A program made the translations under genes and the position numbers. A stretch of 64,000 bases of DNA from Flavobacteriales bacterium 34_180_T64 (GTDB lineage: Bacteria; Bacteroidota; Bacteroidia; Flavobacteriales; Flavobacteriaceae), in contig MAAR01000017.1 in the NCBI GenBank assembly GCA_002162765.1, forward strand, positions 124,001-188,000. The letters run 5' to 3'. Of this stretch, positions 34,970 through 44,043 are shown in pieces; position 1 is the first letter of the stretch; each line of letters opens with the position of its first letter. The notes beneath the pieces are model-generated. The model saw only the letters and a program-made list of their open reading frames with translations. It was not told where the DNA came from and did not search any database.

Positions 34970-34973
34970 ACCT

Positions 34974-37148
34974 ATGATTAATGTGAGACTTACACTTTTA
35001 CTCTTACTCTCTTTCTCAATTGCAAGTATTGCACAGACTAAAAACGAAGAAGAAGCAAAAGAATTCTTTTGGGGAGCAACTGATACTTACAAAAATGCCA
35101 ATGATATCCCGAAAAAATGGAACAATGAATCGGCTGTAATTATTTATAAGAATGAAAATTATGATTTTCATAAGTTCGGAAAAAGCGTCACCTACAAAGC
35201 TTCAATACGGAAACGAATTAAACTTCTTGATAAGGCAGCAGTAGAGGAATTCTCTGAATTCTCATTTACAAAGCGATTTAGGTCTAACAAGGGACGTTAT
35301 TCGTGGAAAGCCAAAGGTGATAATGTAGTTGGTATTAAAATAGTAAAGACCGATGGATCAGTGGTTGAAGTCGATGTTAATGAGGAAGCCATCGAGGTGG
35401 ATGGTGAAACTAAAATTGCCATTGCTAATCTAGAAGTTGGTGATATCATAGATTATTATTTTTACAAAGTTGAACCTTTTAAATCGACTTATGCATTTGG
35501 TTTTGAACCCGTGGAGACAACCTTAGGTGAAGAATACCCAATCATGGATTTTAAGTTATTTTTTGAAACTGAAAATGACTTTTTTATAAATTTCAATTCT
35601 TATAATGGGGCTCCTGAGTTAAAATCTATGCCTTCAGAAAAAAAGAGTATTCGTCGCTATTCTTTGGAAGCATCAGATATTGGAAAAACTGAATACCGCA
35701 GATGGTTTTATCCTTTGGTAGAACGTCCTGCTTTTAAGTTTCAAGTATATTTTGCGCGTTCAGGTAAATTTGAAGATAGAGCGCTGGCATTTCTGCCAGA
35801 AGATGAAAAAACCATAAAGAAATCCGTTTCTAAGGAAGAAATACTAGAGCTGTATGACAACCGATTTAAACCAGATGGTGATATTGGAGATGTGAAAGAT
35901 TTTTTCAAAGGAAAAAGTTTTAAAAACGATGCTGAAAAGGTAACAGCTGCGTATTACTACATGCGTCATTATTATCTTACACGATTCATTGAAGCCTTCT
36001 TTGTTAGAGAAGCTGATATCTTATCCTATCCTTTTGAGTATTATGGAAACTATCCTGTGTTTATCCAAAATGAAAAGCAATTTATTAGACACTTTACAGA
36101 GTTTCTTAAGCGTCAGAAAATCAAATATGAAATTGTAGTTGCTCAAAAACGATATGACGGTTCTATAAAAGATTTACTCATAGAACGAAATGTAAATGTA
36201 TTATTAAAGATTAAGACTGAAACTCCTATTTATGCAGAATTCTTTAGTCCCCATACCACTATTGATAGCTACTCTTCACTTATAGAAGGCACAGACATTT
36301 ATTTGTTGTCGGCTTCTAAAAACAAGATTGACATTATCGAAAACGGGAAACTTCCAGTTTCAACTTTCGATCAAAATGAAACTAAAAAGAGCATTAATTT
36401 AAGTTTAAATGATGATTTTTCTGGAGTTTCTATTTCTACAACAAATAGTTTTAAAGGATATGAAAAAGAAGATCAACAATATGAGCGTATGATTTATTCA
36501 GATTATGTATCTGAAGATTATAAAAAATATTCCACCAAATCTTTTACAGCTCGAATAAAAAACAAGAAGAAAAAAATTAAATATAAAAAAGAAATAGACG
36601 CATTGGTCGAAAAATTGCGCGTAAAACAAGAAGATAGATTCAAAAAGAGTGCTGAAGCCGAATTTGAAGCTTCTGATGTTGAAGATTACACATATAGTAT
36701 TGATAATACTGGTCGTTATGGAATGGGTTCGTATTTCACATATAGCGAAGGCTTTAAGGCAAAAAACATTTTGTTGAAAAAAGCAGGTCCAAATTATATT
36801 GTAGAGTTAGGAAAACTTATAGGTGGACAAATTGACTTAGAAGATAAAGAACGTCAACGTACCGAAAATATTCATATGGCTTATCCACGATGTTATAACT
36901 ATGAGATTACTTTAGACATACCAGCTGGATATAAAGTTGCAGGATTAGACAAGTTCAATAAATCTGTAGATAATGCCACAGGTGCATTTATAAGTACTGC
37001 TAAAATTGAAGGAAGTACGTTAATAGTGACAACTACTAAACAGTATAAGCAAAATTATGTACCCAATTCTAACTGGAACTTGATGCAAGCCTTTTTGGAT
37101 GAAGCACATCAATTTACGAACGAAAAGATCTTACTTAAAAAACAATAG
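34974..37148 (+). CDS. Exported DUF3857 protein with degenerate transglutaminase fold
   Basis: A 724-residue exported protein (signal peptide to about residue 20, IASIAQ) with the DUF3857 N-terminal domain. In the stretch matching the partner's active site it reads EYYGNYPVFIQNEKQF, with no Cys where the partner has YGDCKGM, so the transglutaminase triad is lost. It has a Lys-rich region near 500-545. Coupled to the active paralogue (four-base gap), it is probably a non-catalytic partner, scaffold or substrate-binding protein. Confidence 0.8.
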   Translation: MINVRLTLLLLLSFSIASIAQTKNEEEAKEFFWGATDTYKNANDIPKKWNNESAVIIYKNENYDFHKFGKSVTYKASIRKRIKLLDKAAVEEFSEFSFTKRFRSNKGRYSWKAKGDNVVGIKIVKTDGSVVEVDVNEEAIEVDGETKIAIANLEVGDIIDYYFYKVEPFKSTYAFGFEPVETTLGEEYPIMDFKLFFETENDFFINFNSYNGAPELKSMPSEKKSIRRYSLEASDIGKTEYRRWFYPLVERPAFKFQVYFARSGKFEDRALAFLPEDEKTIKKSVSKEEILELYDNRFKPDGDIGDVKDFFKGKSFKNDAEKVTAAYYYMRHYYLTRFIEAFFVREADILSYPFEYYGNYPVFIQNEKQFIRHFTEFLKRQKIKYEIVVAQKRYDGSIKDLLIERNVNVLLKIKTETPIYAEFFSPHTTIDSYSSLIEGTDIYLLSASKNKIDIIENGKLPVSTFDQNETKKSINLSLNDDFSGVSISTTNSFKGYEKEDQQYERMIYSDYVSEDYKKYSTKSFTARIKNKKKKIKYKKEIDALVEKLRVKQEDRFKKSAEAEFEASDVEDYTYSIDNTGRYGMGSYFTYSEGFKAKNILLKKAGPNYIVELGKLIGGQIDLEDKERQRTENIHMAYPRCYNYEITLDIPAGYKVAGLDKFNKSVDNATGAFISTAKIEGSTLIVTTTKQYKQNYVPNSNWNLMQAFLDEAHQFTNEKILLKKQ

Positions 37149-37165
37149 AACAACATTCTATAATT

Positions 37166-37197
37166 AAAAAAACCACATTTACGAATGTGGTTTTTTT
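37166..37197. terminator. Bidirectional terminator
   Basis: Perfect inverted repeat: A7-CCACATT, loop TACG, AATGTGG-T7. It serves the plus-strand DUF3857 gene pair. On the minus strand it contains the last codons and the stop (37179) of the AGCS symporter. Confidence 0.9.
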
Positions 37198-38558
37198 ATG
37201 CGCTTCAAATAACTTTTTATTTCTTTAACTACTCTAGGAGCCATGATGATAGTTGCTATCATTGTTGGAATTGCCATTAAAGCAAAGACGCCATCAATAA
37301 AATTTATCATCATGCTAAAAGGCGTTGTTGCTGCCAAAACGATACTAATAATATAGAAATAATTATAATACTGTTTTCTGTGTGCTCCAAAAAGGAAAGA
37401 CATGCATTTAGTACCATAATACGAATAAGAAAACAGAGATGATACGCTAAATACAAACACACAAATCATTAATAAATATTGACCATAACCAGGCATTACT
37501 TCATTGAATGCTGAAGCCGTTAAACTCACACCATTATCATTTGTTGTTTGCCAAACACCTGTTACTAAAATTGCCAAGGCGGTGAGTGTACAAATAATTA
37601 AAGTGTCTATTGCTGGGCCGAGCATGGCTACTAATCCTTCTCGAACTGGCTCGTCCGTTTTTGCCGCCCCATGTGCCATTGGAGCTGTTCCAATTCCGGC
37701 TTCATTAGAAAAAGCACCACGACGAATTCCCAACAATACCAAAGCTCCTAAAACCCCTCCAAAAAATGGATCGCCTTTATAGTTTTCAGCAGCAAAAGCA
37801 TCGGTAAAAATAATCGTAATATATTTCGGAACTTCTTCAATATGTGCAGCTAAAATGATAAGTACAAGAACAAAATACAATGCAACCATGGAAGGCACCA
37901 TTTTAGAGGCTGTATCACTAATTCGTTTTAGACCTCCTAAAATTATAACTGAAGTGAGCACAACTAAAACAAATGCTATTATTAAATTTGATGTTAATCC
38001 AACAGTCACGCCATTAGGTTCTAAAATAATATCGTTAATGGCTTGGGTTAATTGATTCACATTAACTACTGGCAAAGCACCCAATAACCCAGAAACACTA
38101 AATAATATAGCCAATGGCATCCAAGCTTTTCCTAGACCTTCCCTAATAAAATACATTGGACCACCTTGTAATGCTCCGTTGGTGTCTTTTCCTCGATACA
38201 TTACAGCTAGTGTTGACGTGAAGAATTTTGTAGACATTCCTACAATTGCACTCATCCACATCCAAAATACGGCACCTGGTCCTCCAACTGAAATTGCCAA
38301 TGCAACACCAGCAATATTTCCCATACCAATGGTCGACGACAAAGCCGTGGTCAAAGCTTTAAAATGACTAATCTCACCAGGATCATTTGGATCATCATAC
38401 TTACCTCTTAATATTTGCAATGCATGTCCGATATACCGAAAAGGCAAAAACCTTGAGAGAATTAATAAATAAAGTCCGCCACCAATTAATAAAATAAGCA
38501 GTGGTAATCCCCAAGCTAAATCCGAAAATGATTTTAGTAATTCATCAAGTATTTCCAT
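37179..38558 (-). CDS. Sodium:alanine/glycine symporter, AGCS family
   Basis: A 459-residue symporter of the AGCS family with about ten membrane segments. GLYLLILSRFLPFRYIGHALQILRGKYDDP near the start, then STIGMGNIAGVALAISVGGPGAVFWMW (about residues 74-100) and RRGAFSNEAGIGTAPMAHG (about 275-293), are family signatures. It imports small neutral amino acids with sodium. Its 3' end lies inside the terminator shared with the DUF3857 genes. Confidence 0.93.
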   Translation of the reverse strand: MEILDELLKSFSDLAWGLPLLILLIGGGLYLLILSRFLPFRYIGHALQILRGKYDDPNDPGEISHFKALTTALSSTIGMGNIAGVALAISVGGPGAVFWMWMSAIVGMSTKFFTSTLAVMYRGKDTNGALQGGPMYFIREGLGKAWMPLAILFSVSGLLGALPVVNVNQLTQAINDIILEPNGVTVGLTSNLIIAFVLVVLTSVIILGGLKRISDTASKMVPSMVALYFVLVLIILAAHIEEVPKYITIIFTDAFAAENYKGDPFFGGVLGALVLLGIRRGAFSNEAGIGTAPMAHGAAKTDEPVREGLVAMLGPAIDTLIICTLTALAILVTGVWQTTNDNGVSLTASAFNEVMPGYGQYLLMICVFVFSVSSLFSYSYYGTKCMSFLFGAHRKQYYNYFYIISIVLAATTPFSMMINFIDGVFALMAIPTMIATIIMAPRVVKEIKSYLKRIKKPHS

Positions 38559-38730
38559 TTAAAGATATTTATTGGTTCATAAAAATAGTAAAGAAGTTAT
38601 ACTATATCAACTCGTTAGAGAATACTTATCAAAAATGTTAACAAACCTGTATATAACAATTGAGACCTGTTTCAAATTTGAAACGCGAATAGATTATCTT
38701 CAAAATATATACTAACTAAACTATTGCAAA

Positions 38731-39603
38731 TTGGAAGAGAAATTAATAATTAATTTCACGCCTACTGGAATGATCCCAACTAAAGACATGACTCCCCATG
38801 TTCCGGTTAGTGTCACAGAAATAGTAGAAGACGTACATAGGGCTAGTGATTTAGGTATCACAATGGTGCATCTGCACGCTCGTGATGCTATTACTGGAAA
38901 GCCTACCTATGAGAAAGAAATATATGCAGAGATTGTAAGCGGTATTCGTAAATTCACACCTGATCTTGTTATCTGTGTTTCACTAAGCGGAAGAGATTTT
39001 AGCGCTCTAGAACAGCGTTCGGATGCACTCTATTTGGAAGCTAATTTGAAACCAGATATGGGAAGCTTAACCCTTAGTTCATTAAACTTTAATCGTACTG
39101 CAAGTATTAATTCACCTCAGATGGTTCAAGACCTGGCTCATGCCATGAAAGAACTTGGTATTGTTCCTGAATTAGAAGTGTTTGATGCTGGAATGATAAA
39201 TTATGCCAAATATTTACAGCGTAAAGAATTGATTCAACCGCCATATTATTTTAATTTATTATTTGGAAATATAGCGTGTGCCCAAGCTGATATTTTACAT
39301 ACAGGCGTTATGATTAATGACTTGCCAGATAATTCCTTTTTTAGCTTGGCCGGAATTGGTAATAGTCAATTAAAAATGAATTCTTTATCTATTGCTGTTG
39401 GTGGTGGTGTTAGAGTTGGACTTGAAGACAATATTTGGTATGATACTGACCGCACACGATTGGCTACAAATTCGGCCCTTATTCAAAGAATACATGTCAT
39501 TGCTAAAGCCAATGAACGTGAGATTATGACGCCTGCAGAATTCAGACTTAAAATGAATTTGCAACCAGGACATGGTGCATATGGCAGACCATTTAATTCC
39601 TAA
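38731..39603 (+). CDS. Beta-keto acid cleavage enzyme (BKACE, DUF849)
   Basis: A 290-residue TIM-barrel Zn enzyme of the 3-keto-5-aminohexanoate cleavage family. The Zn ligands are H47 and H49 in MVHLHARD and the Glu of VGLEDNIWYD (about residue 232); the sequence GVRVGLED is a family hallmark. BKACE enzymes condense a beta-keto acid with acetyl-CoA, giving acetoacetate plus a new CoA ester. The substrate class cannot be read here. The start is TTG, the only start close to the family N-terminus. The next gene follows within seven bases. Confidence 0.88.
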   Translation: MEEKLIINFTPTGMIPTKDMTPHVPVSVTEIVEDVHRASDLGITMVHLHARDAITGKPTYEKEIYAEIVSGIRKFTPDLVICVSLSGRDFSALEQRSDALYLEANLKPDMGSLTLSSLNFNRTASINSPQMVQDLAHAMKELGIVPELEVFDAGMINYAKYLQRKELIQPPYYFNLLFGNIACAQADILHTGVMINDLPDNSFFSLAGIGNSQLKMNSLSIAVGGGVRVGLEDNIWYDTDRTRLATNSALIQRIHVIAKANEREIMTPAEFRLKMNLQPGHGAYGRPFNS

Positions 39604-39609
39604 TAATTG

Positions 39610-40254
39610 ATGCAGACCAAGGAAAAGAAATCACCATATAATTTTAAATTAATTTGGGGACTCTTAAGACACGGTCTTTTTCTTCAAGGCTTGAGATATG
39701 GTCTCGCCAAAATAGGAATTGACATCATGCCCTATTATTGGGTACAAGAGGAATATATCTTATCTAATAAACCTGAAATTAGAGGCGAATCTCAAGACTT
39801 TATATTTAAGCAATTAAATGCTGAAGAACTAGACTATATAATTACAGAAGTAGATTCGGTAAGTGAAACTAAAATTCATGAGAGTTTAGAATTAGGACAA
39901 GCGTGTATTGGACTTAAACATGGTGATAAAATAGCAACTTATATGTTTATTGAGTTAAATGATTTCATATTAAAAAACAGGCTTTTTAAAATAAATTCAA
40001 ACGAAGCTTATTTATTAAACATGTATTCTTTTGATGAGTTTAGAGGTAAAAACTTAGCGCCCTATCTACGTTACTGTTGTTATAGATATTTGGAAGAAAA
40101 GGACATTACTCTGAAATATAGCATCAGTAATTATTTTAATAAATCGGCCATTCGCTTTAAAGAAAAGCTCAATTCGAAACCATTAAAGCTATTCATCAAT
40201 ATTGAACTTTTTAAAACTTTTAAATGGCATTTTTTATTAAAAACGTATACCTAA
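39610..40254 (+). CDS. GNAT-like protein, function unknown
   Basis: A 214-residue protein. It has a GNAT-like tail: LNMYSFDEFRGKNLAPYLRYCCYRYLEEKDI resembles acetyl-CoA motif A, and the following SISNYFNKSAIRFKEKLN resembles the motif B helix. The N-terminal 60 residues (LIWGLLRHGLFLQGLRYGLAKIGIDIM) are amphipathic and may bind a membrane. It is coupled to the BKACE gene. An overlapping TTG three bases upstream is an alternative start. Confidence 0.65.
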   Translation: MQTKEKKSPYNFKLIWGLLRHGLFLQGLRYGLAKIGIDIMPYYWVQEEYILSNKPEIRGESQDFIFKQLNAEELDYIITEVDSVSETKIHESLELGQACIGLKHGDKIATYMFIELNDFILKNRLFKINSNEAYLLNMYSFDEFRGKNLAPYLRYCCYRYLEEKDITLKYSISNYFNKSAIRFKEKLNSKPLKLFINIELFKTFKWHFLLKTYT

Positions 40255-40279
40255 ACACACTTAAATAGTTTTAAATTCA

Positions 40280-40307
40280 TTGTTCAAATTCAAAAATCTT
40301 ATTTTTA
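40280..40307 (+). promoter_or_regulatory. Promoter of PagL-like gene
   Basis: TTG at 40280-40282, 17 bases, then TATTTTTA at 40300-40307. This resembles the Bacteroidota -33/-7 pair. The ATG follows 13 bases later. Confidence 0.4.
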
Positions 40308-40320
40308 CTAAGACACACTT

Positions 40321-41595
40321 ATGAAAGTATTAATTACAACTTTTCTTTTTTTATATTCAGTTTCAATATTTGGACAACGAGACAGTATAAGTACAATACA
40401 TAATTTTAGAATTACACCCGAAATTCTATTAGGTGCTACTGGCGAATCCAATTCCAATTTTCCTGATCGCGATTTGCAAAAACAATTTATTATAAACCTG
40501 TCTTGGGATCATTCTAAATCTGATGATGAATGGTCACAACGCCTTAAAAGTATGACTACAGGAATTAGTATTGGATATACCGATTTTGGTAACACAAAAC
40601 ATTTAGGACAGGCTATTTCAGTCTTGCCATTTATTGAATTTAATGCATTTCGAACTAAAAATCTTAGAGTTCAAATAGGGACTGGAATGTCCTATTTTAA
40701 TAAAAAGTATGACTCTATTCATAATCCAAATAACAAAGCCGTATCCACCGATTTATCCTGGTCTTTTAAACTGCAAATGCATTATAATATTCTAGAAACA
40801 AAAACCATCAATTATCACGTTGGAGCTGGTTATTTCCATCATTCAAATGGGCATTCACGTTTGCCAAACCAAGGCTATAATTCTTTATTATTTGGTGTAT
40901 CGGCAGAAATTATGCGGCCTACAAAATCGATAAAAGCGCCACCTAAACAAGCCAAACCTGATTTACAAAAAAGTAAATACAATTATTTCGCAATTCGTAC
41001 AGGCTATGGTTCAAACACCTTATCTCGTGCTTTTAATGATAAAAAGAGCATTTATTCATTTTCTGGAGAATATGGTTGGGTGCTTAATAATACCTATAAA
41101 ATAGGATTGGGATTTTATTATCGCTTTTATCAACATTACTATGATTATATTGTAGACAATGAATCCTTAGTTCAGGATGGACGCGAATTTGAGCAATTCA
41201 AAACGAACCCTGGATGGAATGCTACCAACTTAGGTTTAACTTTAAGTGGGGAACTTTTACTCAATCATTTTGGTCTTGATCTTCAATTAGGGTTTAACAT
41301 TCACAAACCTGGTTATAAGATTGACTGGAGAATTAATCAAGGTTGGGAATATGTACCTCAAGTCATACCAGAGGAAAGCAATATTGTTTTAGGTGAATTT
41401 AATACCTATTATAAAATCAAACATTTAATATCTACAAGATTCTGTTTAAAATATTATCTAATTAGTACTAAAAAGCGTCCAAAATCTAATTTTTATCTTG
41501 GTGCATCTATTAATGCAAATTTAGGACAGGCTGATTTTACGGAGTTAAATATTGGTTACGTACATAACTTGTTTTCAATAAAGGAACCTAATTAA
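40321..41595 (+). CDS. Outer-membrane acyloxyacyl hydrolase, PagL-like
   Basis: A 424-residue outer-membrane protein (signal peptide to about residue 19). Two stretches look like beta-barrel halves (20-210 and 225-424). GYFHHSNGHSR (about residues 170-180) resembles the PagL active site, where a His/Ser pair removes an ester-linked lipid A acyl chain. At 424 residues it is much longer than PagL itself (about 150), so the second half may be a second barrel domain. Lipid A deacylation is inferred. Confidence 0.72.
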   Translation: MKVLITTFLFLYSVSIFGQRDSISTIHNFRITPEILLGATGESNSNFPDRDLQKQFIINLSWDHSKSDDEWSQRLKSMTTGISIGYTDFGNTKHLGQAISVLPFIEFNAFRTKNLRVQIGTGMSYFNKKYDSIHNPNNKAVSTDLSWSFKLQMHYNILETKTINYHVGAGYFHHSNGHSRLPNQGYNSLLFGVSAEIMRPTKSIKAPPKQAKPDLQKSKYNYFAIRTGYGSNTLSRAFNDKKSIYSFSGEYGWVLNNTYKIGLGFYYRFYQHYYDYIVDNESLVQDGREFEQFKTNPGWNATNLGLTLSGELLLNHFGLDLQLGFNIHKPGYKIDWRINQGWEYVPQVIPEESNIVLGEFNTYYKIKHLISTRFCLKYYLISTKKRPKSNFYLGASINANLGQADFTELNIGYVHNLFSIKEPN

Positions 41596-42552
41596 TTATT
41601 GTAAATACGTGTTAACGTTCGTTTCTATCCGATTTTGAATATCTATTACATTCGCTTTTTCAAAGGGTGCTCCCATGATTTTCTCATATAGCTCAATGTA
41701 ACGTTCACTGACCGAATTGATATATTCATCAGACATTTCAGGTACTGTCTGGCCTTCTAAACCTTGAAAATTATTACTAATTAGCCATTGACGCACAAAT
41801 TCTTTAGAGAGTTGTTTCTGAACTTCTCCTTTATCTTGTCGTTCCTGATACCCTTCAGCATAAAAATATCGCGATGAATCAGGTGTGTGAATTTCATCAA
41901 TAAGCACTATAGTGCCCGCTTTAGTTTTTCCAAATTCGTATTTGGTATCCACAAGAATTAAATCTCTCGATGCGGCAATTTCAGTTCCTCTTTCGAATAA
42001 TTTTCGAGTATACTCCTCTAGTATTAAATAATCGGCCTCCGATACAATGCCTTTGGATAAAATATCTTCTCTAGAAATATCTTCATCATGATCTCCCATT
42101 TCGGCTTTAGTAGCAGGTGTTATTATTGGACTAGGAAACTTATCGTTTTCTTTCATTCCTTCAGGCATAGTAATGCCACAAAGCATACGTTTCCCTAATT
42201 TATATTCGCGGGCAGCATGTCCAGACATATACCCTCGAATTACCATTTCAACTTTAAAAGGTTCACATAAATGACCAACTGCAACATTAGGATCGGGAGC
42301 GGCAAGTAACCAATTAGGCACAATATCCTCCGTTTGCTCCATAAATTTAGTTGCAATCTGATTTAAAATTTGCCCTTTATAAGGAATTCCTTTAGGCATA
42401 ACTACATCGAACGCTGATAAGCGATCTGTAGCTATCATTACTAAAAGATCATCATTAATATTATAAACTTCTCTAACCTTTCCTTTATACACCGATTTTT
42501 GGTTCGGAAAATTGAAGTTGGTGTCTATTATTGTGTTACTTTTTTTTATCAC
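41596..42552 (-). CDS. purC: Phosphoribosylaminoimidazole-succinocarboxamide synthase
   Basis: A 318-residue SAICAR synthase of purine synthesis. [10 protein letters not shown] (residues 22-31), [14 protein letters not shown] (about 107), [10 protein letters not shown] (about 203) and the acid site [13 protein letters not shown] are intact. The start is GTG ([17 protein letters not shown]), with no upstream ATG. Its stop directly abuts the stop of the convergent barrel gene. Confidence 0.95.
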   Translation of the reverse strand: MIKKSNTIIDTNFNFPNQKSVYKGKVREVYNINDDLLVMIATDRLSAFDVVMPKGIPYKGQILNQIATKFMEQTEDIVPNWLLAAPDPNVAVGHLCEPFKVEMVIRGYMSGHAAREYKLGKRMLCGITMPEGMKENDKFPSPIITPATKAEMGDHDEDISREDILSKGIVSEADYLILEEYTRKLFERGTEIAASRDLILVDTKYEFGKTKAGTIVLIDEIHTPDSSRYFYAEGYQERQDKGEVQKQLSKEFVRQWLISNNFQGLEGQTVPEMSDEYINSVSERYIELYEKIMGAPFEKANVIDIQNRIETNVNTYLQ

Positions 42553-42653
42553 GAATTCACTAAAATTTAATTGATACCTTATTTTTCTCGTATTAAAACC
42601 TTTCTATCGAAAGGCAACTATAGAACTAACTGTCTATTTTTTAATTTGTTGAG

Positions 42654-42674
42654 ACACTTCGACACGCTCAGTGT
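42654..42674. repeat. Short hairpin repeat with TTCGACACGCTCAG core
   Basis: ACACT / AGTGT arms with the sequence TTCGACACGCTCAG between and around them. I recall TTCGAC(A/G)-GCTCAG-type repeats from intergenic regions of flavobacteria and other bacteria. Copy number cannot be counted here. Confidence 0.4.
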
Positions 42675-42710
42675 GACCTATTGTTATAATTTTGACTTCC
42701 TGTTGCCAAT

Positions 42711-42774
42711 GATTGCTGATTGCTGATTTTTGATTTCTAGTTACTGATTTCTAATTACTGGTTACTGGTTACTG
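42711..42774. repeat. Imperfect GATT/GTTACTG tandem tract
   Basis: An irregular run built from GATTGCT, CTGATT, TAGTTACTGATTTC and GGTTACT units. It looks like decayed short tandem repeats. Confidence 0.5.
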
Positions 42775-42781
42775 CAAACTA

Positions 42782-42860
42782 GCCTAGCCCAGATTGATGC
42801 GGCATCCTTTTTTTCTATTAAGAGCAAAAAAGATATAGCGGAAAGCTGGAAAAAGCTCCT
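42782..42860 (-). repeat. Structured intergenic element after phoH
   Basis: On the minus strand, just after the phoH stop, it reads AGGAGCTTTTTCCAGC, then a T-run, then GATGCCGCATC. It resembles a dispersed flavobacterial intergenic element. It may act as phoH terminator or as a structured RNA; identity is not confirmed. Confidence 0.4.
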
Positions 42861-42867
42861 AAAAAAA

Positions 42868-43821
42868 TCAATCTCTATTCTCTATACTTTTATAGGCTTC
42901 AATAACTTTCTTTACTAATTTATGACGAATAACATCTTTTTCATCTAAGTATATCATCCCTACACCATCAACATTCTTTAAAACGAGTAGCGCTTCTTTT
43001 AAGCCAGAGGTTGTACGTCTCGGTAAATCTACTTGACCAGGATCACCTGTCAGCAAAAATTTAGCATGTTTACCCATTCTTGTTAGAAACATTTTCATCT
43101 GAGCATGAGTCGTATTTTGCCCTTCATCTAAGATCACAAAAGCATTGTCTAATGTTCTTCCTCTCATAAAGGCTAATGGAGCAATTTGAATGGTCCCATT
43201 CTCAATATATTGTGTTAATTTCTCAGGTGCAATCATATCTCTCAACGCATCATATAAGGGTTGCATATACGGATCTAATTTCTCCTTTAAATCTCCAGGA
43301 AGGAATCCCAAATTTTCACCTGCTTCTACAGCTGGGCGTGTTAAAATAATACGTTTTACTTCTTTACTCTTTAAGGCTTGAACTGCTAATGCTACACCAG
43401 TATACGTTTTACCGGTTCCCGCAGGACCAATGGCAAACACCATATCGTTGGCACGCATACTCTCAACTAATCTCCGTTGATTTAAAGTTTGTGCTTTTAT
43501 TAATTTTCCATTAACGCCATGTACAATTACTTCGCCGCTTTGCTTTGATGTTGTATAATCATCACTACTTTGACTTGTGAGTACACGTTCAATAACATTT
43601 TCGTCTAACTTATTATATTTTCCAAAATGAGTTAATAGCATTCCTAATCTGCGATCAAATTCCTCAAGTAACTCTTCATCACCAAAGGCTTTAATCTTAT
43701 TTCCTCTTGCCACAATCTTTAATTTTGGGAAGTATTTTTTTATAAGCGCAATATTAACGTTTTGAGTTCCAAAAAATTCTTTTGGAGTGATTTCTTCTAA
43801 TTCAATTATAAGTTCGTTCAA
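42868..43821 (-). CDS. PhoH family protein
   Basis: A 317-residue PhoH-like ATPase. Walker A GPAGTGKTYTG (about residue 131), Walker B VILDEGQNTT (about 230) and the sensor-like LLTGDPGQVDLP (about 257) are clear. The N-terminal 90 residues include a KH-like segment. PhoH proteins are linked to RNA metabolism. The start is TTG (MNELIIELEE), forced because a TAG lies two codons upstream in frame. Confidence 0.9.
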   Translation of the reverse strand: MNELIIELEEITPKEFFGTQNVNIALIKKYFPKLKIVARGNKIKAFGDEELLEEFDRRLGMLLTHFGKYNKLDENVIERVLTSQSSDDYTTSKQSGEVIVHGVNGKLIKAQTLNQRRLVESMRANDMVFAIGPAGTGKTYTGVALAVQALKSKEVKRIILTRPAVEAGENLGFLPGDLKEKLDPYMQPLYDALRDMIAPEKLTQYIENGTIQIAPLAFMRGRTLDNAFVILDEGQNTTHAQMKMFLTRMGKHAKFLLTGDPGQVDLPRRTTSGLKEALLVLKNVDGVGMIYLDEKDVIRHKLVKKVIEAYKSIENRD

Positions 43822-43988
43822 AAGCTATAGGATTTAATAAATTAATCTGTTTTGTTTTCTTAGTTTTGTGTTGAAACAAACGATATTAAAATTTTCATTT
43901 TATAGTATCAAAAATAACTGAAAAAAATAATACATTGTTGTGCTCAGACATTTAAAATACAATTTTTTTTCAACAGAAAAAATCAATT

Positions 43989-43996
43989 TATTTTTA
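43989..43996 (+). promoter_or_regulatory. -7-like element of SAM adenosyltransferase operon
   Basis: TATTTTTA, eight bases upstream of the small leader frame and 37 bases upstream of the ATG at 44034. Confidence 0.35.
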
Positions 43997-44004
43997 GCAG
44001 AGGA

Positions 44005-44043
44005 ATGAAAACTAAAATAGCAATATATCATTTATGGCGATAA
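44005..44043 (+). CDS. Short leader frame upstream of SAM adenosyltransferase
   Basis: A 12-codon frame (MKTKIAIYHLWR) preceded by an unusually good purine-rich AGAGGA. Its stop lies eight bases past the ATG of the next gene at 44034, so it could couple translation. It may equally be chance. Confidence 0.25.
   Translation: MKTKIAIYHLWR

Larger units (their letters stand above)
42553..42867. other. Non-coding gap with repeats
   Basis: 315 bases without a gene between purC and phoH. It holds three repeat-like parts listed separately: a short hairpin (42654-42674), a simple-sequence stretch (42711-42774) and a structured block (42782-42860). I see no coding frame in it. Confidence 0.7.

Noticed and set aside
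38560-38567. TATCTTTA one base before the AGCS ATG (minus strand)
   Set aside because: It is too close to the start codon: transcription would begin inside the gene. The match is imperfect, so it is not listed as a promoter.
42553-42867. CRISPR array or tandem-repeat locus
   Set aside because: The repeats are irregular and lack constant spacers or direct repeats of fixed length.
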